DNA of 64,000 bases from Cephalopachus bancanus (lineage: Eukaryota > Chordata > Mammalia > Primates > Tarsiidae): NCBI GenBank assembly GCA_027257055.1, contig JAPVLO010001796.1, forward strand, positions 90,208-154,207, read 5' to 3'. A model generated the notes under the pieces. The model did no database searches. It saw nothing but the letters and a program-made list of their open reading frames with translations, and was not told the origin of the DNA. Position 1 is the first letter of the stretch. Every line of letters starts with the position of its first letter. This document shows, piece after piece, positions 36,200-46,372 of this stretch. Both the position numbers and the translations under genes were made by a program.

Positions 36200-36622
36200 A
36201 GTTGGAGTCTCACTCTGTTGCCCAGACTGAAGTGCAGTGGCCGCTCCCGGCCACCGCAGCCTCGACCTGCTGGGCTCCAGCGATCCTTTCACCTCAGCCT
36301 TCCAAGTAGCCGGAATTGGACAGATTTAGAGTGTCATACTCAGTGATTTATCACAGAAATAAAAAACTGAGTACCACATGTTCTCACTCATAAGCAGGCC
36401 CTGAACATTTGCCATAATACTACAGGAAAGAGATTGGCAGTAACCAGAAACTGCCAGGGGAGGGGAATGGGGGCACATAACATTAATAAGCGTACCTGAT
36501 CTCAAACCAGGCAAAGTGGGGACCAAGGGAGCCCAAATTCTACCATGTATGACAACTACTTGTATACCTAATCCTGAATTTCACCCCACACCTTTAAAAT
36601 AAAATAAATTAAAAAGAAAAAA
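35633..36622 (+). mobile_element. 5'-truncated L1 with target duplication
   Basis: It starts in late ORF2 (AAAGACATGAATATAGACAC), runs through GGGAATATACCCGGAGG and GCAAAAACATGGAACC to a 3' UTR and A-rich tail. AAATCATTGGCCA flanks it exactly (35620-35632 and 36623-36635). A truncated Alu interrupts it at 36166-36314. Confidence 0.93.
36166..36314 (-). mobile_element. Right-arm-only Alu nested in L1
   Basis: About 34 Ts, then GAGTTGGAGTCTCACTCTGT and only the right monomer, ending at TAGCCGGAA. TTGGACGGATTT (left) and TTGGACAGATTT (right) are the target duplication. It is 5'-truncated and younger than the L1 that hosts it. Confidence 0.93.
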
Positions 36623-36864
36623 AAATCATTGGCCACTGGTGATTAGCTCAACCTCTAGAGTTAGGGGGTGGGACTGAATGTTTCAACCCTCTGTCAACCA
36701 GCTCCCATCTTGAAGCTATATTGTATCCTCAGATACCAGTCATCTATTTAGCATACAAAAGACTTTTAGCATTCTATCCTTCCAGAGATTCCAAGGGTTT
36801 TGGGAGTTCTGTGCCAGGAGCCGAGGACAAAGATCAAATACACACACACATTTCATTTAAATTT

Positions 36865-37010
36865 TTTTCTCACTTTTTAAAATTGACAAATAATGACTGT
36901 TTATATTTATGGGGTACTTTGTGATGTTTTGATATATGTGTATGTTGGATGAACTTGGAGGACATTATGCTAAGTGAAATAAGCCGGGTACAAATATATA
37001 TATATTTCAT
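36865..37010 (+). mobile_element. Small L1 fragments
   Basis: TATTTATGGGGTACTTTGTG and then GGATGAACTTGGAGGACATT ... AAATAAGCCGGGTAC are both L1 3' text from old copies. Confidence 0.5.
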
Positions 37011-37029
37011 ACTGTACCATAATTTATCT

Positions 37030-37420
37030 ACTCAAAATCCGACAACAGTGTCCCAATTCACTTGGAACAAAAACCAAAGTTCTTGCAATGGCCTGTGGGA
37101 CCCAGCACATCCTAGTCCTGCTTGGATCTCACGCCTTACCATCTTCCTAACTTTCTTCCAACCACAATCTTCTGCCACTCCTGAAATGCTCCTGACCTGT
37201 TCCAACATCAGGGCCTTTGCACCTGCTCTCCCCTCTCCTGTAACATGCTTCTTCCGGATATATGAATGGCTGACTATCTCACTACTTTCAGATCTCTGCT
37301 CATGTCACTTTGTCAGAGAGGGCTTTCTTGTCAGGAAACAGCAAACTTCTCCCCAGCACTCTCTACTCCTTCCTGTATTTTTCTCTCTAACACTTGTCTT
37401 TCCTGACATTCTGGTTCCCT
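37030..37420 (+). mobile_element. L2 3' fragment
   Basis: L2 landmarks: CCAAAGTTCTTGCAATGGCC, CAGGGCCTTTGCACCTGCTC and CTGCTCATGTCACTTTGTCA. The 253-codon frame at 36949-37710 spans this and is not a gene. Confidence 0.7.
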
Positions 37421-37879
37421 CATTGGCTTACTTAATGGTGGCCTCCCCTCTGCTCTCAGCCCTGAAGTTTCTGCAAAGATCCTTCTGCTGGGTTCCAGGT
37501 TTCCAGTCCTCTGGAGTTTGGTGTTCGTGTCCCCCACGCTTGGTCAGGCAAAGCACTTCAGGGGTGGGCACCCTGAGTATCTGCTGCACAGAAGGGAAGA
37601 ACTGGGGCTGCTTGGGGGGCAGAGGAAGAAGAGTTGACTTCAATATCATTTGGAAAAAGAACATGATTATAGTCAGTATTTTTGAAGAATGTGCATTATC
37701 AGATTTTTAAAGGATACTAACAAATCCATGGACACAGAAAAATGCAGAAATAGTTCCATATGTACAAAAGGATTTCTAAATGTTTTTTAAAGCACTTTCA
37801 CTGTTTAATATTCCAAATTTCTGTGTGTACACGTTTGTGCACAAAATTGTGTATTTATTATTATATGTTTAAGCTTCAG
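37421..37879. other. Unassigned DNA
   Basis: GC-richer at first, then AT-rich; nothing recognised. Confidence 0.4.
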
Positions 37880-38340
37880 TCGCGTTAAAAGTACTCTTTA
37901 TTTGATGCAATGCGCTTATCAAAATGCTTTTCCCACTGCTCAAAACAATTTTTGAACTTGTTCATTTTGATGCCTTTTATTGCTTCTACTGTTTTTTATT
38001 TCACCTCTTCCACATGGGCAAAACATTTTCCTTTGAAGACTTTTATCATCTGGGGAAACAAAGAAAAGTCACTCAGGGCAAGACTGGGTGACTAGAGAGG
38101 GTGGGGAACAGGGCCATGCCATTTTTGGTCAAAAACTACTAAACACTCAGGGTGGTGTGGGCTGGTGCATTGTCATGGTGGAAGAACTACCTGTTTGCAC
38201 AACTCGATGTTTCTTTTGCAAATCGTGACACTACCTTGTTAAAACTTTCAGATAAAAACTTTGGTTGACCATTTGATCGGGAGGCACAAATTCTGATTGT
38301 ACTAAAAGAGGCCTGCTCTCCAAAAGATAATTCTGGTTTT
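37880..38340 (-). pseudogene. Mariner transposase C-terminal remnant
   Basis: Read on the minus strand, the text encodes a mariner-type transposase end: a FLV(K)-like catalytic-region start near 38130, an SPSLALSDFSLF-like run at about 38060-38100, and a KNCFEQWEKHFDKRIA-like C-terminus at about 37910-37960. In intact mariners this region carries the last part of the DDD/DD34D catalytic core. Here in-frame stops and frameshifts (for example the stop before the SPS run) make it dead. Terminal inverted repeats were not identified. A second, less broken copy lies at 51590-52080 on the other strand. Confidence 0.75.
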
Positions 38341-38843
38341 TTTTGGGGGGGTTCCCCTTGTATATGTGTGTGTATATACATGTATGTAAACCTAAAAAAA
38401 AAAATCCTGCTGCCTAGATATTTTTAGCAGTTATCAGTCACTTAACTCTTTTCTATAGCAGAGTAAGAAGATCAAGTCTTTGTTTTACTCCAGCTTTTGC
38501 AGAAATTGTAAGGCAGGGCCTCTGCTTAGTTTCCAAAATCTGTGTGGATCCCTGGAGCCCAGAGCCCTGCAGATGTCAGCTCAGTCCTGACCTAACTGGT
38601 GATGGAACAAAGGTTACACCAAATGTAATGTATTCTGGATGCTCAATAGAAACTTACTAATGATTAAACTCAAAAAAATTTATACACAGTGACAATCTTA
38701 AAATCCATTAAGTGGGTAATAAATCATACCTTTCAGTATTTTTGTTTTATTTCTTTTTATGATTGTTTATAATGATTTTTTAAATAATCACATTTTTGTT
38801 TGGCCAAGATACATTTGGCAAATGATTTTTTAAAACCATCTCA
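38341..38843. other. Unassigned DNA
   Basis: Nothing recognised apart from a short GT/AT-rich tract at 38360-38385. Confidence 0.4.
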
Positions 38844-39133
38844 GCCGGGCTCGATGGCTCAGCCTGTAATCCCGCGCCTTTGGGAGGCTGAGGTGAGTGG
38901 ATTGCCTGAGCCCGCGGGTTCGAGACCCGCCTAGGCAGCGAGACCTCATCTCTACAATAAATAAAAAAGTCAGCCGGGCGTGGTAGCGCGCGCCTGTAGT
39001 TCCTCAGAAGACTGAGGAGAAAGGATTGCCGGAGCCCAGCAGGTCGAGGCTGCGGTGGCCGGGAGCGGCCACTGCACTCCAGTCTGGGCGACAGAGTGAG
39101 ACTCCAACTCAAAAATAAATAAAAAAATAAAAA
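38844..39133 (+). mobile_element. Alu, distinctive lineage
   Basis: GCCGGGCTCGATGGCTCAGC head, intact B box GGTTCGAGACC, linker CTACAATAAATAAAAAAGTC, end GACTCCAACTCA then (AAAATAA)n. ATCTCA-type flanks on both sides. Little diverged. About ten bases around the right-arm GGCTACTTGG are missing relative to sibling copies. Confidence 0.95.
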
Positions 39134-39500
39134 TCTCAGTGTAGTCAAATAGCATACCATGTGTCAAGAGATGAAGATTTTAAACAAATCTGTGCAACTG
39201 TGCCAAGTTATTTTTGAACTATTGCTTGATATTTTACAAAGAGAGAGGGTCATAGAGCCTAGTGAGGTGCAAGCTGCTAAATTAGGACAGGATTTTAAAA
39301 CACGAGAACTTGTCATGATTTTTTTTTAAACTTGATATGAGAGCTAGCTCTTACCTTTAACATTTCCTTTTAGGAAAAAAGGTGTGCTTGACTTTTTTAG
39401 ATTACTGAGTAGAGCTGTAAGTGAGTGCAGAGGTGTTCATTTCTAGATATATCATAAAAGCCTATTTAAGTAACTACATGTAATTTTTATGTAACATACC
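39134..39500. other. Unassigned DNA
   Basis: Nothing recognised. Confidence 0.4.
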
Positions 39501-40054
39501 TGTTGGGAGGTGATGAATTTTGTAGGAAGTGATGAATTTTATATCCTGTAGCATGTAAAAGTTTTGCATTTATAATCTCCCTATATAATGTACAATGTAG
39601 TGAATTTGTAACCCCACATATTAGGTGCTGTGCAGTAATGTAGCTCAGCTGGAATGTGCTTCCAGGAGGGCTCTCTAGGAGATGCCTTATTTGAACTGGA
39701 ATGCACACTCAGGAGGGTCTCTAGGAGATGCCTTATTTGGACTGGAATGCACACTCTGGAGGGTCTCTGGAAGCGACCAAGTGGCTGTGTTAGATTAGCT
39801 AACTTGCTCATTCTGCTTCTGTAAATCCTGCTGGCATTATGTGATTGGTATATTTGAATTTCCGAGGCTCTCAAGGTGGGCGGGCTCTAACCCATTTAAG
39901 GGCAGCCTCTGCCACAGGTCGGGGCCCTCACTTTGTGTCTGCGTGTCTGGCGAGCAGTCCCGGTCGGCTGAACCTTGACTAATAAACCTCTCCCTTGCTA
40001 AATTGTGTGTCCGCGCCGTGAATTAAACACTCAGACCCCACTCCATACCTAACA
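39501..40054 (+). mobile_element. Solo LTR with triplicated U3 repeats
   Basis: It starts TGTTGGG and ends CCTAACA, an imperfect terminal inverted repeat with the TG...CA ends of LTRs. The promoter side has GATTGG (an inverted CCAAT motif), GGTGGGCGGGCT (GC box) and CATTTAAGGG (TATA-like). ACTAATAAACCTC near 39980 is a poly-A signal. U3 contains three tandem units of 46-47 bp starting at 39649, 39696 and 39742 (CTGGAATG...GAGATGCCTTATTT), the third partial. No internal retroviral sequence adjoins, and no clear target duplication was seen. Confidence 0.78.
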
Positions 40055-40518
40055 GAAAAAAGCTAGAAACTTAATCTCACTTAAGATGCTTAAGAAAATA
40101 TTCTTACTGCATAGACTGTACGTGAATTTTTAATGGCATGCTTCTTTCTTTTGTCTATGATGCCACCTGATTCTGATAGACATGAGTAGAGAAGTTCATT
40201 AAGTATTAAAGTGGAAGCCAGTGTGCAGATAAAGATACTGTGTCCAGATAAGATAAACCCCATTATGAAAAGGGGTAGAGTAAAACAAGACCACAAAAAA
40301 CTAGTGTGTTGTAAAGCTCACATATCCAGACTAAATCTATTAAGTGTAATCATTTTCAGTGCCATAAACATCACTCAGCACAGAGTTGTTGAAACATCCT
40401 AACAAGGACATTATCCTACAACAGGGGCACCAAGATGCCAAGAAGACATATCTCTGCATCCATGAGCTCAAACGCCCTGAATTCCAGAGGCAAAGCCAGA
40501 ATAGAGAGTTCCATAAAG
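40055..40518. other. Unassigned DNA
   Basis: Nothing recognised. Confidence 0.4.
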
Positions 40519-40526
40519 ATGATCTC

Positions 40527-40818
40527 GCTGGGCTCGGTGCCTCAGCCTGTAATCCCACGCCTTTGGGAGGCTGAGGTGAGTGGAATGCCTGAGCTCATGG
40601 GTTCGAGACCCACCTGGGCAATTTGGCGAGACCTCATCTCTACAATAAATCAAAAAATAAGCTGGGCATGGTAGCGCATGCCTGTAGTTCCAGCTACTTG
40701 GAAGGCTGAGGCAGAAGGATTGCTGGAGCCCAGCAGGTCGAGCCTGCAGTGGCCGGGAGCAGTCACTGCACTCCAGTCTGGGCGACAGAGTGAGACTCCA
40801 ACTCAAAAAAAAAAAAAA
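40527..40818 (+). mobile_element. Alu, first of a head-to-tail pair
   Basis: GCTGGGCTCGGTGCCTCAGC head, B box GGTTCGAGACC, end GACTCCAACTCA plus poly-A. ATGATCTC flanks it (40519-40526 and 40819-40826). Confidence 0.95.
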
Positions 40819-40828
40819 ATGATCTCAA

Positions 40829-41118
40829 GCTGGGCTCAGTGGTTCAGCCTGCAATCCCGCGCTTTGGGAGGCTTAGGTGATTGGATTGCCTGAGCCTGAG
40901 GGTTTGAGACCCGCCTGGGCAACTTGACGAGACCTCATCTCTACAGTAAATTTTTAAAAATCAGCCGGGTGTGGTAGCACATGCCTGTAATTCCGGCTAC
41001 TCGGAAGGTTGAGGCAGAAGGATCGCTGGAGCCTAGCAGGTCGTGGCTGCAGTGGCCGCGAGGGGCCACTGCACTCCAGTCTGGACAACAGAGTGAGACT
41101 CCAACTCAAAAACAAACA
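40829..41118 (+). mobile_element. Alu, second of a head-to-tail pair
   Basis: Same lineage, ten bases after the first copy's tail. Its B box is altered (GGTTTGAGACC) and its right arm differs from that of the first copy, so it is an independent insertion and not a tandem duplication. Confidence 0.95.
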
Positions 41119-41164
41119 AGAAAAACTACTCTTTGCCTCTCTTTCTTTTCCTTTAAAATGGGCC

Positions 41165-41252
41165 CAGTAGCAGGGCCTGATTTTGGACATTTTTGTGTTG
41201 AGTATATTTGCTTATACAGCACTGGGCACATAATAAGTATTTAATAAATGTG
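41165..41252 (+). mobile_element. MIR 3' fragment
   Basis: CAGCACTGGGCACATAATAA followed by GTATTTAATAAATG is the conserved MIR/L2 3' pattern. Confidence 0.6.
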
Positions 41253-42126
41253 AGCTCTTATTGTTATTTCATTACTATTGATTATTTTGCTATATTCTCT
41301 ATAGAATCCCACAATTTTATGTTCAAAAATGTCACAAGCAATATTGAACATATGTTCAATTGTAATATGGGTGAACTTTTGGTAGAAAAAATTTAACTTT
41401 TTTGCAACTCTACATATGTTGAAAATTTTCACCTACATAGCAAATAGGTTTTGAAATAGCAGATGTGTCTTTTATGCTGCCACATGTGTGTGTCTATTTT
41501 AAGAGTTCATATTTGCTTATTGAACTTCAATATCATTTTTAGTTGAAATGGGAGCTATAGTGTCATAGTGAAGCCCTTCATTTCAAATGTGCACTTAAGA
41601 ACTGACTAATTTTAAAAATGCATTGTAGTAATTGAGTAAATCTCAGCATGATACAAGGAAGTGATATATTGCCCACAAGCGACAGAGGGCACACAAGTGA
41701 ACTGTACAGACATGTGCCTCACCCATTCATCTGCTCTGTCTTTAGTGCACTTTCATAAATAAAAAGAAGAAGTAATTACTGCTTAAGCAATGGATCCCTG
41801 GCAAAGATGAAAGTCATAAGCTGGTTCCTGGGGAGCAACTGATGAAGAACCAGGGTCATGTGCAAAGATTCTCACCTGACTCCTTTGAAGAATGAGCTCA
41901 TTGGCTTCCTGTCCTGGGACGCCCAGGGCAGAATTAAGAACAGTTAGTTGGGCAGGAAGAAAAGCAACTCTGCATGAAGCCATCACTGGACAACAGTGGG
42001 AAAGACCCCAAGAGGCATTTAATTCACCCCTTGCCTCCAAGTTTATACCCTAAATAAAACATCCTCTCATCCCTAAATAAAACAACTTCCAGAGAAGAAG
42101 TCTAGACTGCGGCGTGTATTGTTATT
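41253..42126. other. Unassigned DNA
   Basis: Nothing recognised. Two AATAAA-containing runs occur near 42050-42080 without a matching LTR or gene. Confidence 0.4.
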
Positions 42127-42128
42127 AT

Positions 42129-42412
42129 TTTTTTTTTTTTGAGTTGGAGTCTCACTCTGTCGCCCAGACTGGAGTGCAGTGGCTGCTTCCGGCCACCGCA
42201 GCCTCGACCTGCTGGGCTCCGGCAATCCTTCCACCTCAGCCTTCCGAGTAGCCGGAATTACAGGCATGTGCTACCATGCCCAGCTGATTTTTTATTTATT
42301 GTAGAGATCAGGTCTCGCTGCCCAGGCAGATCTCGAACCCGTGGGCTCAGGCAATCCACTCACCTCAGCCTCCCAAAGGCGCGGGATTACAGGCTGAGCC
42401 ACCGAGCCCGGC
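42129..42412 (-). mobile_element. Alu, distinctive lineage
   Basis: Poly-T, GAGTTGGAGTCTCACTCTGT through to GCCACCGAGCCCGGC; GGCGTGTATT/CGGTGTGTATT on the flanks. Little diverged. Confidence 0.95.
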
Positions 42413-42929
42413 TTACGGTGTGTATTTTTAACCCTCAATATTATCAAACAACTGTGTACCTGTGGGAAGACCAGCCAGGGCAGATGGTTGTGTCAGTTTA
42501 TGCTTTTAACACAGAACTCTTAGCAAAGTTCAAAAATATTTTTTAAAAAATATAAAGGTGGAGTTCTTCTGGCAGAATATGGTAAAAAAAAAAAAAAAGT
42601 CTGGGATTCTCTTTGAGCCTGTGCCCTATATCACCTGTGCCTTCCTCTCGCCATCAAGGCAAATTGCAGAGATTCTATGACTGTGGGATTCAGGCTAAAA
42701 TCACTGACTGAGAATAGAATGGGGTGGGGAAGGGGTAGAACCCCTTCTTCACAAAGTCACCAAAGTGAAGTGATCTCTCTGGTACAGAAATCGATTGTGC
42801 CCCTGCCCAACTTAAATCCCTTTACAGGTTTGCATTTCACTGTGCTTTTTGTCCTACCTTTAGTTTGGTAACTCTCTTAAAACACCCTCCTTGCTTAACA
42901 TTCCCCTGTTCAAACAGAAGAAAGCCTGT
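42413..42929. other. Unassigned DNA
   Basis: Nothing recognised apart from an A-run at 42583-42598. Confidence 0.4.
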
Positions 42930-43135
42930 GATATTTGGAGTTGTATGACAGGTCTTTTATGTTCCAGTCCTTCTCTAGCTGTCCTGACTTCGTCCAGCTC
43001 CTTCCCTGCCTTGCCATCTCTAATCAGTTCCTGAAACGTTCTTCCCATAAACTTATATTCCCACACATCCACCATGCACATTCATGCTTCAGTGCCTATG
43101 CTGGTCTCCCGCTTGCCCTCAGACACCAACGTTTT
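42930..43135 (+). mobile_element. L2 3' fragment
   Basis: TCCAGCTCCTTCCCTGCC ... CATTCATGCTTCAGTGCCTA resembles L2 3' sequence; diverged. Confidence 0.5.
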
Positions 43136-43864
43136 TAATCATTTGAGGTAATATTTAGGAGACAAGTTTTAATGGGAGTAAGGCATGAACTCAGGAAAAT
43201 GAATCTTAAATTCCTTTGGGCCTGGATCTCTTAGAGAATCCTTCCAAATGTCTCTTTAGGACTATAAAAGAAAGGAAAAAAAGACGTAGTCTACAAAATT
43301 GCATACAAGTATGGTCCCCTACCACTCACTGAAAGTCACCTGAAGAATGAGCCTAAACTTCAGAGACTGAGAAATCTCAGCAAGAAGCCTGCAGGGGCAG
43401 CTAGTTCTGGGGAATGAAGGTGAGTTCCAGTGCACAACACATCTGCAATATCCTGTTCCAAAAAGAGAGAGCCTAAGAGATCCAAGACAGAAACGCTTGC
43501 CTGGGGCTCAAATATCTGGTGTGGTAGTGCTGGCCTACATTCAGCTTCTCTAGCTTCTGCTGAGAACTGAAACTTTTTCAATCTTTCGTGTTTGTTTCTT
43601 TGTTTGTCTTTCACCTTTGGAGGGTCACAAGGTCCTTGGCAACAAGGGTCTCCTGGGGAAAGGGACTGACTGAAGTCTGGGCAGAAAGATGTTGGAGAGC
43701 ATGTCATCCTTCCTGTACCCTGAGCCCATCAAAGCAGCACCTGGCTCCCTGCCTATTCCCTCTGAGAGCATCACTCTGTCTTTAGAACCAGATGAAAGCA
43801 GGCAAAGGCTCCTCTGGGACTTTGTTCTCATGTGGTCTATGTGATTTGCTCTTATCGCCCATGT
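43136..43864. other. Unassigned GC-richer DNA
   Basis: Open frames of 65-115 codons overlap on both strands, without motifs, splice context or known homology. Confidence 0.4.
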
Positions 43865-44235
43865 CTTAGTCAACTTAGGTTCCTATAACAAATATCACAG
43901 ACTGTGTGGCTTTAGCAACAGAAATTACTTTCACATAGTTCTGGAGGCTGGAAAGTCCAAGGTAAGGGCAGAGTGACAGCATCATTCAGGGCTGGAAAGG
44001 GCTCTTTTCCTGGTTTGTCGATGGCTGCTTTCTCTTTCTGACTTCACATGGGAGAAAGAGAGAGCGCGAACGTGTTCTCTCTTGTCTCTTCTTATCAGCA
44101 TTAATCCCATCCATGAGGTCTCCACATTTATGACCTAATCACCTCCCAAAGGCCCAACTCTTAATACCATCACATTGAGGGTTCAGGCTTCAAACACTGA
44201 TGGGGGAGCAGGTACAAACATTCAGGCCATGGCAC
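43865..44235 (-). mobile_element. MaLR-type LTR (MLT1/MST), reversed
   Basis: Landmarks of a MaLR LTR read backwards: CACAGACTGTGTGGCTTTAG, AGTTCTGGAGGCTGGAAAGT, TGACTTCACATGGGAGAAAG, ATGACCTAATCACCTCCC. These are the reverse of the features seen at 27170-27525. Confidence 0.8.
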
Positions 44236-44349
44236 CCCAGCTACCAGAAATGGAAGTAGCAATCCCACAGAGAATGGGTTGAGGAAGGGAGAGCACTCAT
44301 AATTTGGAAGATTCAAGTGTCACTTCACAATTGATTCAGTTTTGTGACC

Positions 44350-44909
44350 AATATCTTAGTGAAAGGGTGAAAAAGCCAACAAGAAGTAATAGTCAAAGCG
44401 GCAGCCATTTTAACATTGCTTAGTTTTGTCATACTTTTTTAGCAGCTTACTTCAACCCACCTTATAATCACTAAACAAGAAACAAAACCAGTTTCCTGGA
44501 GGTAATTTCTGATCTTGTCTTGCAACACTTCAAGCTTGCCTTGTACTAATTACCTCATTATCCAAAGTATTTGTCTTCTTATCATAAAGGGTCAAGCTGA
44601 CCTAATCTATGGTGATCAGCTCTTCATTACCGACATGACACAGACCACCTCCCCATCACTATGGCAAGAGCTCCTGTGTTACCTCACTCAAGAATGTTTG
44701 CCTACCCACCCCCTGGAGAAAAAAAATCTTTAAAGCTTTCAACCTCAAGCATTTGCTGCAAAACATTCCTTAAGCACCTGGCCTCCTCTCCACTCTTGGA
44801 GAGTTAGATCCACCCTTTTTCTCTTATCTACTTTCTAAATAAGCTTTTTCTGACCTACTCTGTGCAATTCTTTGCATCTTTCCTCCAACACCAACTCACT
44901 GACCTAACA
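44350..44909 (+). mobile_element. 5' LTR of a class I ERV
   Basis: The U5-like pyrimidine-rich end (TTTGCATCTTTCCTCCAACA) closes with CTAACA at 44909, directly before TTTTTGGTGACCTGAATGGG. The left edge is uncertain. A TTCTAAATAAGC poly-A-signal-like run lies at about 44835. Confidence 0.6.
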
Positions 44910-44911
44910 TT

Positions 44912-44930
44912 TTTGGTGACCTGAATGGGA
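44912..44930 (+). promoter_or_regulatory. Probable retroviral primer-binding region
   Basis: TTTGGTGACCTGAATGGGA follows the LTR CA end after two bases and has the TTTGGTG start common in class I ERV primer-binding sites. The tRNA was not identified. Confidence 0.45.
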
Positions 44931-46247
44931 ACTGTGAAGTCCCCAATATGCTACTTCTCTTACACTTTTTTCTAACTCAAGTCTCTCTGTGGACTGCGCT
45001 GGAACTCAGAGACAACTGAAGGTTATTTTGGTCAGACCTCCCCATTGCCTCAGCCTTATCCAGTACAAAATTCCAACACCGTCAACTGGTGAGTCCATAT
45101 ATTGCCACCTTCTTTCTCCATTAGAAGGTCTGGGAAGGTAGCTTGAAAAGCTACTTTCTCTGTTCAGAAGCTGTCTCTGGGACTCAGCCCCTGCCCCCGA
45201 AATCTTGGCACCAAGTATTCCAAACATGCATAGGAACAGCCTTGCTGCTGGCAGAAGGACTGTCTTCAGTGGGTTGAGTGGATCAAGGGATACCCTTTCT
45301 CACTTGATACCCCCACACATGCTGATTCCGCCGAATCTTTGGATGACAATTGAGAATGTGGCTAGGTCTTTCTGTCTTTTCAAGACCATTCCCAGTACCA
45401 ATTCCTTTGCGCTTTAGGACTCCTCATGGGAACCCTTAATCGAGGGTTTATCCTAGAAGGACATCTACCCTAAGTGTCTCATTTTTTTCCCTCTATACCA
45501 GCTAGGCAATCAGGAAGTGAGGCCCAAGGCCAATCTCTTGCCTCTAATACTTTCCTTCAATTTGACCTCTATTGCCACCACAAGGGCAAAGAATTCAAGG
45601 TTCTTTATGTATGAGCTTTTCTCAAAATGACATGCTGCCCAGACCCTTTTTCTTCCTTTGGCAAACTCCTTCTAATTCCTTCTTTAATCACTTTACCTCC
45701 TTCCTGCTTCCCCTCGGACAACTCTGACCCAGTCAATCTAACTTGCCCTTTCTCTCATACACAATTCCTGCCCCTTACCCTCTATTGGCCCCTCAGACTT
45801 CTCACCCTCCTCCTTCTCTCTACCATCACCAGAGGGAGGGCGAATGCTGACTGCAGCAGCAGTTTACCCTCGTCTCCTTCCCCCTTTCTTCCCCCTTCTC
45901 CACCACCTTCTGATCCCTCACCTGCCCACACCTGTTCTGGGAAGCCCTTTCAGGCTTCCACCACAGCTTACCAGTTTCCCCTCAGAAAGGTGGCCAGGGC
46001 AGAAGGTATGATAGGAGTCCATGTTCCCTTTTCTATATTGAATTTCTCTCGAATTAAATCTATACTGGGACTATTAGCCCTCTTCCTGACAGAAACGAAG
46101 GTATTGTGTGTTAGTTAACAAGGTCTATTAACTCAGAAAAACACAGCCTAGTGTCATTCTAATCTGCTTTTCCAAACCAGACTTCCAAGTGCTCTGGCAA
46201 AATCTTACTTCCTACGACTTTACCACGTGCTAAAGAATTAGCACTAG

Positions 46248-46372
46248 GCCATGCTTCTCTATGGTTCTTGGCCCCATCCCCAGTCTGGAGAAGGTGGATC
46301 CCCTTCTCTCTCTCTCTCTAATCTACTTTCTATATAAACTGTATTTCCCAATCCTAAAAAAAAAAAAAAAAA
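46248..46372 (+). mobile_element. Small processed insert of LTR-like RNA
   Basis: 125 bases ending in about 19 As, flanked by AAAGAATTAGCACTAG (46232-46247) and AAAGAATTAGTACTAG (46373-46388). The body (CTTCTCTCTCTC ... TCTACTTTCTATATAAACTG) resembles the end region of the host LTR at 44790-44850 (TTCTCTTATCTACTTTCTAAATAAGC). It looks like a polyadenylated LTR transcript end re-inserted by L1 machinery. Confidence 0.7.

Noticed and set aside
36949..37710. 253-codon open frame
   Set aside because: It overlaps an L2 3' fragment, with no conserved domain; it is probably chance in GC-richer repeat sequence.
45627..46118. 163-codon Pro/Ser-rich frame as a host gene
   Set aside because: It lies downstream of an LTR and primer-binding region in the gag position; it is retroviral gag remnant.
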